A stretch of 32,671 nt of DNA, from assembly GCA_029261795.1 (NCBI GenBank), contig JAJDAP010000123.1, positions 1-32,671 of the forward strand. Direction: 5' to 3'. The stretch comes from Deltaproteobacteria bacterium. Lineage in GTDB: Bacteria > Myxococcota_A > UBA9160 > UBA6930. The translations under genes and the position numbers were made by a program. The notes under the pieces were generated by a model. The model saw only the letters and a program-made list of their open reading frames with translations, had not been told where the DNA came from and searched no databases. This document shows positions 16,743 through 22,365 of this stretch, in pieces. Every line of letters begins with the position of its first letter. Positions within the stretch are counted from its first letter, which is position 1.

Positions 16743-18053
16743 ATGCCGGTATCACTGCAACCCGCTGGAATGGAAGCGAAAATCGTCGCTGCGGTGGAGA
16801 GCGCCAGGCTTGGCACACGGCTTGAAGTACCCCCCGACGTGATCCAGAACACGCCTACCCTCCAGGCCTCCCCCTATCGAAGCAAGATCCTCGTCGTCGA
16901 TGACGATCAGGGACCGAGACGCTCGCTGCGGATGATCCTGAGCCCGCGCTACGACGTGATCGAGGCCAGCGATGCATCCGACGCATTGGGCACGCTCGCA
17001 CGTGGCGAGGTCGACCTGATGACCATCGATCTCAACATGCCTGGCATGCAAGGCGATGAGCTGCTGAGGATCGTTCGGCGGCGACACCCGAAGGTCGAGG
17101 TGGTGATCGTGACCGGGCACCCCACCCTGGACAGTGCCACCGAAGCGCTGCGCCTGGGTGTCGGCGACTACCTCCAGAAGCCTTTCGACGTGGTCCAGGT
17201 GAACGCGGCGGTGGCGCGTTGCCTCGAACGGCAGATCGGGCGCATGACCCTCATCGATTTCCTCGACGATCTCGGCGATGCCGTCGGCCAGAGAGAATCA
17301 CTCGCGTCGGTCCTTCATCGGATCGACATCGACCCGGGCGCTCGTCGTCGCGTTGGCGACATGATCGAGAGCCTCGGCCAGCGTCGGGGATGCGACCTTG
17401 CCGCAACGAACACGTTCGCATTTCTCGAGGTCCTGGCCGAGACCGTCGCGAACCAGAGCCGATTCCTGCGCGGCCACGCGCGGCGAACAGGCTTCTACGC
17501 CGGCATCCTCGCGGACCGTCTAGGCCTCACCGCAGACCAGCGAGAACACGTTCGCATAGCAGGATTCCTCCACGATATCGGGAAGATCGGCGTTCCTTCG
17601 GAGCTGCTCAATCGCAACGGCCCGCTCAGCAACGAGGACCGGGAACTCATGCAATGCCATCCGGCGATCGGCGCTCACCTGGTCGAACCGCTCGGCCTCG
17701 CACCCGAAATCGGCTCGGCGATCCTGCACCACCACGAATGGTGGGACGGGCGCGGCTACGGGGGCGGGTTGTTCGGAGACCAGATCCCGATCGAGGCCCG
17801 GATCATCAGCCTGGCTGATGCCTACGATGCGATGACCTGCGACCGCCCCTATCGGCCGGCGCTGGCCCCGGCGGCCGTGCTGGGCGAGCTCGAGATGTAC
17901 GGCGGGGTCCAGTTCGATCCTGCCCTCACGCGCGAGTTCGTTCGCATCGTCGAGACCAGCCCGGTGGAGCTTTCGCTGCTTGCAGAATCGTCGGCCACGG
18001 CGCTGGTCGCTCCACAGCAATCGCTCGGGCATGCCCCGGGCGCGGCGGCCTGA
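16743..18053 (+). CDS. HD-GYP-type response regulator (putative cyclic-di-GMP phosphodiesterase)
   Basis: 436 residues from the ATG at 16743; an in-frame ATG at 16770 is an equally good start because the first ~45 residues are unstructured. Receiver ~48-165: VVDDDQG, Asp96 in TIDLNMPGM, IVTGHP, LQKPFDVVQV. A linker and an HD-GYP domain (~225-410) follow: NQSRFLRGHARRTGFYAGIL, His277-Asp278 in FLHDIGKIGVP, a second His in LMQCHPAIGAHL, HHHEWWDGRGYGGG, and ISLADAYDAMTCDRPYRPA. The signature triplet at 338-340 is GYG, not GYP. The other metal ligands appear present, so c-di-GMP hydrolysis remains likely. It is divergent from the DUF4124/protease pair across a 214-base gap, and 212 bases before tat. 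Confidence 0.92.
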   Translation: MPVSLQPAGMEAKIVAAVESARLGTRLEVPPDVIQNTPTLQASPYRSKILVVDDDQGPRRSLRMILSPRYDVIEASDASDALGTLARGEVDLMTIDLNMPGMQGDELLRIVRRRHPKVEVVIVTGHPTLDSATEALRLGVGDYLQKPFDVVQVNAAVARCLERQIGRMTLIDFLDDLGDAVGQRESLASVLHRIDIDPGARRRVGDMIESLGQRRGCDLAATNTFAFLEVLAETVANQSRFLRGHARRTGFYAGILADRLGLTADQREHVRIAGFLHDIGKIGVPSELLNRNGPLSNEDRELMQCHPAIGAHLVEPLGLAPEIGSAILHHHEWWDGRGYGGGLFGDQIPIEARIISLADAYDAMTCDRPYRPALAPAAVLGELEMYGGVQFDPALTREFVRIVETSPVELSLLAESSATALVAPQQSLGHAPGAAA

Positions 18054-18103
18054 GGTGCGCCCGCCTCTGACCGCTCGAGCGCTTCGCGCGAGACCGTCCA
18101 TCG

Positions 18104-18119
18104 GGGGGTGGGGACCCCC
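18104..18119 (+). terminator. GC-rich hairpin after the HD-GYP gene (weak terminator candidate)
   Basis: GGGGGT and ACCCCC pair around a four-G loop about 50 bases downstream of the HD-GYP stop. There is no T-run behind it, so an intrinsic terminator is only a possibility. The rest of the 212-base gap to the tat genes shows no clear promoter. Confidence 0.25.
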
Positions 18120-18265
18120 GGCCGCGAGGATTCTCCGTTAGCGCTTCGGCGCCCTCGGGCGGATCGAACTCGCGGCCGGGGTTTCACCCGCCACCGATTG
18201 CCGCTGGCCCTGCTCGAGGGACCGGACGGCAGCCCGACCGAGCCGATCCCGCTAGCCTCCCGGCG

Positions 18266-18631
18266 ATGTTCGGAATCGGTTTTCCTGAGCTGCTGGTGAT
18301 CATGGTGGTCGCCCTGCTGATATTCGGCCCGGCCAAGCTGCCGGAGCTGGCGCGTAGCCTTGGACGCGGCCTGTCGGAGTTTCGCCGGGCTTCGAATGAC
18401 CTGCGCAGCTCCATCATGACCGAGACCGAACCCCAGGCACCGCCCGCCCGCCCGCCGACGCCCCAGGGGCCCGCTGATGAGATGGCCCAGGCCCCGCTTC
18501 CAGCGGTCGCGCCAGCACCGCTCGCCAGCGAGACTCCGGCGCCGGTCCTGGTTGGGGCACCGGCGGCGGAGCCGCTGACCGGGGGGAATGCCGAGCCGGA
18601 TCCGAACCCGGAACCCGAAGAGAAGCCCTAG
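18266..18631 (+). CDS. tatB: Twin-arginine translocase subunit TatA/TatB family
   Basis: 121 residues. An N-terminal membrane helix (MFGIGFPELLVIMVVALLIF) with Glu8, then the GPAKLPEL hinge and an amphipathic helix (ARSLGRGLSEFRRASNDLRSSI), followed by a Pro/Ala/Glu-rich disordered tail. Glu8, the length over 100 residues and the RRASNDLR helix favour TatB; the FGPAKLPELARSLGRG stretch also fits TatA/E proteins of deltaproteobacteria, and no other TatA is in the window, so the assignment within the family is open. It partners TatC, whose gene starts 19 bases after its stop, to export folded proteins with RR signal peptides. Confidence 0.88.
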   Translation: MFGIGFPELLVIMVVALLIFGPAKLPELARSLGRGLSEFRRASNDLRSSIMTETEPQAPPARPPTPQGPADEMAQAPLPAVAPAPLASETPAPVLVGAPAAEPLTGGNAEPDPNPEPEEKP

Positions 18632-18650
18632 CCCCGCTTCGGGAGAGCCT

Positions 18651-19415
18651 GTGGACGACGCCGCGCTGCCGCTGACCGCGCACTTGACGGAGCTACGAGA
18701 CCGGATCCTCAAGATCCTGGTCATCTGGATCGGTGCATCGCTGGCGGCGTGGACCTGGAAGGAGCTGATCTTCGGCTTCCTGATCGCCCCGGCAATCCAG
18801 TCGCTGGGCGAGGGCGCGACGCTTCAGTTCATCTCCCCGACCGAACCCTTCTTTACGTACCTGAAGTGCGCGCTGCTCGCGGGTTTCGTCTTCGCGCTTC
18901 CCGTGATCTTCTGGCAGATCTGGTCGTTCATCGCGCCGGGTCTGTATCCCTCGGAGAAGAAGGTCGCGATCCCGTTCGTGATGGCGTCGACCTTGCTCTT
19001 CCTGTCGGGCGCGGCGTTCGGATATTCCTTCGTCTTCCCGCTGATCTTCGATTTCTTCGCCAGCTTCGAAAGTGAGTTCGTTACTTCCGGATGGACCCTG
19101 GCCGCCGTCTTCGCCCTGACGACCCGGCTGATCCTGGCTTTCGGCGCCGGCTTCGAAATGCCGGTGGTGGTGTTCTTTCTCGCTCTGTCCGGGATCGTCG
19201 AGCCACGGCAGCTGCTCGGGGGCTTGAAGTACGCGGTGCTGATCTCGTTCGTCGCGTCGGCGCTGCTCACACCGCCGGACATCATCAGCCAGGTCATGCT
19301 CGCCGTGCCGTTGATCGTGCTCTACCTGGTCGGCGTCGGTGTCGCGTTCCTGTTCGCACCCAAACGAGAAAGTGGAACGATCGCGCCTGAGACACCGGGA
19401 GGAGGGTCCGAGTGA
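18651..19415 (+). CDS. tatC: Twin-arginine translocase subunit TatC
   Basis: 254 residues from a GTG at 18651 with GGGAGA just upstream; the frame also reads back into the tatB tail, but family length and the LTAHLTELRDRILK amino-terminus fix this start. Six membrane helices are visible. Hallmarks: LTELRDRI, FISPTEPFFTYLKCALLAG (the P-x-E-x-F loop that helps bind signal peptides), FWQIWSFIAPGLYPSEK, and AFGAGFEMPVVVFFLA. It forms the receptor complex with the preceding TatA/B-family subunit. Its TGA overlaps the GTG of the following hydrolase gene, so the three genes form a coupled operon. Confidence 0.96.
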   Translation: MDDAALPLTAHLTELRDRILKILVIWIGASLAAWTWKELIFGFLIAPAIQSLGEGATLQFISPTEPFFTYLKCALLAGFVFALPVIFWQIWSFIAPGLYPSEKKVAIPFVMASTLLFLSGAAFGYSFVFPLIFDFFASFESEFVTSGWTLAAVFALTTRLILAFGAGFEMPVVVFFLALSGIVEPRQLLGGLKYAVLISFVASALLTPPDIISQVMLAVPLIVLYLVGVGVAFLFAPKRESGTIAPETPGGGSE

Positions 19416-20389
19416 GCGAGGCGAAGACCGTTAGCGGCAATCGGATCCTGGCCTGGTTGTTCGGTCTGCTCGGGCTCTGGTTGCTAGGCGTCCTCGCCGC
19501 GATCTGGTTCGGTTCGGAGCTGGTGATGAAGCCGCCGTGGTACGAGCACCGCACGCCCGAGCAGGGTCTGAAGCCGCCGGACGCTTTCATGTTGGCGGGG
19601 TGGTCACCCGGCCTCAACGATCCCGAGACGGACTTCGGCATCCCCTACGAGGAGGTCGAGTTCGCCGCTGTCGACGGCTCCACATTGCGCGGTTGGTGGG
19701 TTCCCGGAGTCGCTGACGCGAAGACGGGCATCGTCACCGTGCACGGCGCCGGTGCCGATCGCCGCGATTTCCTGCGTCATCTGCCGATGCTGCGGGCGAG
19801 CGGACACCCGGTGCTGTTGTTCGATGAACGCGAGCACGGAATTTCAGACGGCACGGGCAAGGGCATCACGTTCGGCATCCGCGAGAGCCGCGACGTGAGT
19901 TCAGCGGTGGCCTTTGCCAAGGACGTCAAGGGCCTCGCGCAGGTCCTGGTTCTCGGCACCTCGCAGGGTGGTGCCAGTGTGATCCTCGCCGCCTCCCGCG
20001 ACGACCGGATCGATGCCGTGATCAGCGAGAACCCGTTTACGCGAATCGAGGATTTGCTGGGCGATACCGCGATGATGAGGCAGATCCCCGGACAACTTCG
20101 CGGACCGATCATTCGCCTGGCGCTGTGGCGGATGGGATCCGAACCCCGCGACGGGCCGATCGACCACGTCGCCGAGATCTCACCACGGCCGCTGTTCATC
20201 CTACACGGAAGAGCGGATAGCGTGATTCCGTTCGGCCACAGCGAGCGCATCTACGAAGCCGCTGATCACCCGACCGCCGAGCTGTGGCTCCCAGAAGAAG
20301 CCGAGCACGCCGCGATCATCAACCGCTGGCCGCACGAATACGCCAAGAGAATCCACCGCTTCATCGCCACCGCCATCGAAGCGCCCTGA
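19412..20389 (+). CDS. Membrane-anchored alpha/beta hydrolase
   Basis: 325 residues from a GTG at 19412 that overlaps the tatC stop by four bases. One N-terminal membrane segment (ILAWLFGLLGLWLLGVLAAIWF) anchors a serine hydrolase of the dienelactone-hydrolase/S9-like group: HGAGADRR (oxyanion), FDEREHGISDG, nucleophile Ser184 in GTSQGG, Asp in HGRADSVIPFG and His in EEAEHAAIINRWP complete the triad. Typical annotation is an esterase or peptidase of unknown substrate. Operon membership with tat suggests a link to envelope quality control, but this is only inference. Its TGA stop forms the outer end of the palindrome at 20387. Confidence 0.9.
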   Translation: MSEAKTVSGNRILAWLFGLLGLWLLGVLAAIWFGSELVMKPPWYEHRTPEQGLKPPDAFMLAGWSPGLNDPETDFGIPYEEVEFAAVDGSTLRGWWVPGVADAKTGIVTVHGAGADRRDFLRHLPMLRASGHPVLLFDEREHGISDGTGKGITFGIRESRDVSSAVAFAKDVKGLAQVLVLGTSQGGASVILAASRDDRIDAVISENPFTRIEDLLGDTAMMRQIPGQLRGPIIRLALWRMGSEPRDGPIDHVAEISPRPLFILHGRADSVIPFGHSERIYEAADHPTAELWLPEEAEHAAIINRWPHEYAKRIHRFIATAIEAP

Positions 20390-20471
20390 GCGGGGACGGA
20401 CTCCTCAAGTTTCAAAGTTTCAAGTTCGGAGAACTTGAAACGTTGAAACGTGAGGAGTCCGTCCCCGCTCA
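20387..20471. repeat. 85-bp near-perfect palindrome (REP/REPIN-like) between convergent genes
   Basis: Two 41-base arms (20387-20427 and 20431-20471) around a GGA loop differ at only two positions, both A versus C. Each arm starts TGAGCGGGGACGGACTCC, continues into two 8-base-spaced GTTTCAA units and ends with AAGTTC. The outermost TGA on each strand is the stop codon of the hydrolase (20387-20389) and of bacterioferritin (20469-20471), respectively. As RNA it folds into a very stable hairpin, so it should work as a bidirectional barrier or terminator. The GGGGACGGACTCC core resembles REP sequences mobilised by RAYT-type transposases; that is my recollection of the class, not a search result. 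Confidence 0.85.
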
Positions 20472-20936
20472 GAGTTGTTCGGCGAGGTATTGTTCGCGGC
20501 CGACTTGTTCGATCTGGTAGAGCTGGGCTTCCAGCCAATCGACGCTTTCTTCCTCGCTGCGGAGGTGCTGCTCACAGAGGGCGCGGGTGCCGTTGTCGCC
20601 TAGATCGCGCGCCAGGGTGATGCCGGCGTTGTAGCGCTTGCAGGCCTCGAGTTCGAGCTCGAGATCGAGTGCGTGCATCTCGAACACATCCTCGCCCACG
20701 CCGATCGGATTCATGCGCTGCATGTTCGGAGTGCCCTCGAGGTAGAGAATGCGCTCGATGATGCGGTCGGCATCCTGCATCTCCTCGATCGACTCTTCCT
20801 TCTTCTTGCTGGCGATCTTCGAGATCCCCCAGTTCTCACACATCTTGTGGTGGATGTAGTACTGGTTGATCGCTGTTAGTTCAGCGCAGAGGATGTCGTT
20901 GAGTGCTTCGATGATCTGCGGATCGCCCTGCGGCAT
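20469..20936 (-). CDS. bfr: Bacterioferritin with altered ferroxidase site
   Basis: 155 residues, the normal size, aligning without gaps to E. coli Bfr with an offset of one. The ATG at 20936 has a strong GAGGAGAG upstream. The haem ligand Met53 (E. coli Met52) is kept. Of the di-iron ligands, Glu19, Glu52, Glu95 and Glu128 are kept, but the two histidines are replaced: Asp55 for His54 and Ser131 for His130. It may therefore be a haem-binding or electron-transfer subunit, or have an all-carboxylate iron site, instead of being a standard ferroxidase. Its stop is formed by the palindrome end. bfd lies upstream on the same strand, 94 bases away, and would mobilise stored iron through the haem. 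Confidence 0.92.
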   Translation of the reverse strand: MPQGDPQIIEALNDILCAELTAINQYYIHHKMCENWGISKIASKKKEESIEEMQDADRIIERILYLEGTPNMQRMNPIGVGEDVFEMHALDLELELEACKRYNAGITLARDLGDNGTRALCEQHLRSEEESVDWLEAQLYQIEQVGREQYLAEQL

Positions 20937-20994
20937 GGAACTCTCCTCGAGGTGAGGGGCGACCTTAACGCGTCGGCGCAGGCGAGCCAGCTAT

Positions 20995-21017
20995 CTGAAA
21001 TCGACTTCCGGTTTCAG
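20995..21017. promoter_or_regulatory. Inverted repeat CTGAAA-N11-TTTCAG in the bfd-bfr gap
   Basis: CTGAAA at 20995-21000 and TTTCAG at 21012-21017, about 60 bases upstream of the bfr start. The same half-site recurs upstream of bfd (CCTGAAA at 21319 and TTTTCAGG at 21353), which suggests a shared operator for the iron-storage genes. I cannot name the regulator; it is not a textbook Fur box. Confidence 0.3.
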
Positions 21018-21030
21018 TGGGCGCTGGTCG

Positions 21031-21306
21031 CTAGCGTGCGGCGGAGAGTTCGAGGCCTTCGAACGGGTGGCGTGCGGTGCGCGGGGCGCTGGCGTCGTCC
21101 ACGATCTCCTGGATTGCCGGGCGGCAGCCGCCACAGATCCCGCCGGCGCCGCAGCTGCGCGTCACCTCGGCCACGCTGCACGCTCCGCTGTTCACGGTGC
21201 GGCGCACGGCACGATCGGTCAGGCCTTTGCAGTGGCAAACGAGCAAACAATCCGCTCCTTGGGCGAGTCGAGAGGATACTTCGTTGAAATTGAAAAGCAA
21301 TGTCAT
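21031..21306 (-). CDS. bfd: Bacterioferritin-associated ferredoxin-like [2Fe-2S] protein
   Basis: 91 residues from the ATG at 21306; a longer frame starts at 21381 but would add a non-conserved extension with no support. Four cluster cysteines are in the Bfd pattern: Cys24-His-Cys26 (VCHCKG) and Cys58-x2-Cys61 (GICGGC), with the usual helix GLTDRAVRRTVNSG between. Extra Cys20, Cys43 and Cys52 are not part of the set. The N-terminus is ~20 residues longer than E. coli Bfd. Bfd gives electrons to bacterioferritin haem to release iron, and the bfr gene follows directly on the same strand. An ATTGAAAA/TTTTCAAT dyad (21289-21313) straddles the start codon. Confidence 0.82.
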   Translation of the reverse strand: MTLLFNFNEVSSRLAQGADCLLVCHCKGLTDRAVRRTVNSGACSVAEVTRSCGAGGICGGCRPAIQEIVDDASAPRTARHPFEGLELSAAR

Positions 21307-21360
21307 TTTCAATACGTACCTGAAACCACGGAACCCATTGAATTTGCTGGGATTTTCAGG
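21289..21360. promoter_or_regulatory. Dyads at and upstream of the bfd start
   Basis: ATTGAAAA (21289-21296) and TTTTCAAT (21306-21313) flank 9 bases over the bfd ATG. Further upstream, CCTGAAA (21319-21325) faces TTTTCAGG (21353-21360). This stretch is clearly AT-richer than its surroundings, as expected for a promoter-operator. An iron-responsive repressor site is a reasonable guess, not shown. Confidence 0.3.
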
Positions 21361-21380
21361 AGTCTGACGCGAACTGACCA

Positions 21381-22328
21381 TTAGACCGTCAGTAGCCGTT
21401 CCATGATCGCGTCTCGTACTCGAGCGGGATCGACGGCGGTCGCGACTTCCATCTCGGCCCCGATCCCGAGGGAGGGATCGACTTCCAGGGTCCGCATGAC
21501 GCCGTTTTCAATGGTGGGAACGATGCGCAGCCGCTCGAACTCCAGGGCGGACGGGTCGACCAGCGAGAGCAGGGTAATCGGGTCATGGAGGTAGGCGGCG
21601 TTGTCCGGCGCCAGGGTGCCCCCGATCGCGGTGAAGATCTTGTGTTGGAAGGGTGTCCAGATGCGCACCAGCTTCGCGACCAGCGGTGCGATCGGTCCCG
21701 GTGCCTGCTCGAGGCGCTCGATGTCCTGGGTCCGGAACCAACACTGAAGTGTCACATCCGCGGTCACCAGGCGCGTCTCGAAGCCGGCACCCAATACCAT
21801 CACGGAAGACTCGGGGTCGGAGCACAGGTTGTAGTCGATGCCGGGCGGGCAGACGTAGTCGCCGATTCGCACCTGGCGAACGTGGCCGCCCATGATCGTG
21901 AGCCGCTTCACCTTCTTCGGGAGCTCTGGATCGATGCCGAGGGCGTGGGCCAGATTCGTCATGGGCCCGATCGCCGTGATCTCGAGCCCTTCGACCTCGT
22001 TCGCCGCGCGCACGATCCGTTCCGGTGCGGGCTCGTCGGAGATCTGCGCGTCGGGACCATCCGGATAGCCCTTCGTCTCGATGTCGCGCCAGACGAACGC
22101 GCCACGCCGGGCAAGGGCGGCTTCGGCGCCGGGATGCACGACGACATCCGTGCGGCCCGCGAGCCCGAGCATTCGCGCAGCGGCTCGCGCTCGGCCCTGG
22201 CTGTCCGCGGCGACCGTGGTCAGCGCCACGAGATCGATCTCACGGGGGCACGCGAGCGCCACGCCCAGAGCGATCGCATCATCAACGTCGGAGCCGAGAT
22301 CGGTGTCGAAGAGCAACGGGATGGCCAC
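21381..22328 (-). CDS. Inosine/uridine-preferring nucleoside hydrolase family protein
   Basis: 315 residues from a GTG at 22328, the standard length. The N-terminal calcium site is intact (FDTDLGSDVDDAIAL, Asp8, Asp10 and the DxDD run), followed by the ITAIGPMTNLAHAL strand-helix, TIMGGHV, the YNLCSDPESSVMVLGAG segment that carries the Asn and Asp of the active site, LVTADVTLQ, and YLHDPITLLSLVDP with the conserved His-Asp pair. It hydrolyses the N-glycosidic bond of ribonucleosides for base salvage; specificity cannot be read. It stands 37 bases after the carboxylase alpha-subunit stop, possibly in the same transcript, and 75 bases before bfd. Confidence 0.94.
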   Translation of the reverse strand: MAIPLLFDTDLGSDVDDAIALGVALACPREIDLVALTTVAADSQGRARAAARMLGLAGRTDVVVHPGAEAALARRGAFVWRDIETKGYPDGPDAQISDEPAPERIVRAANEVEGLEITAIGPMTNLAHALGIDPELPKKVKRLTIMGGHVRQVRIGDYVCPPGIDYNLCSDPESSVMVLGAGFETRLVTADVTLQCWFRTQDIERLEQAPGPIAPLVAKLVRIWTPFQHKIFTAIGGTLAPDNAAYLHDPITLLSLVDPSALEFERLRIVPTIENGVMRTLEVDPSLGIGAEMEVATAVDPARVRDAIMERLLTV

Positions 22329-22365
22329 GCTGGCATTCTACCGGAGCCGGGACGCGCCGGCGATG

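Noticed and set aside
16809..16823. Sigma-54-like TTGGCACACGGCTTG inside the first codons of the HD-GYP gene
   Set aside because: It resembles the true promoter at 11727 but lacks the essential -12 GC (reads TTGA), and a start point there would leave almost no leader before the receiver domain.
16529..16852. N-terminal extension of the retropepsin-like protein
   Set aside because: The signal peptide begins at the internal Met (16528); the extension overlaps the divergent HD-GYP gene.
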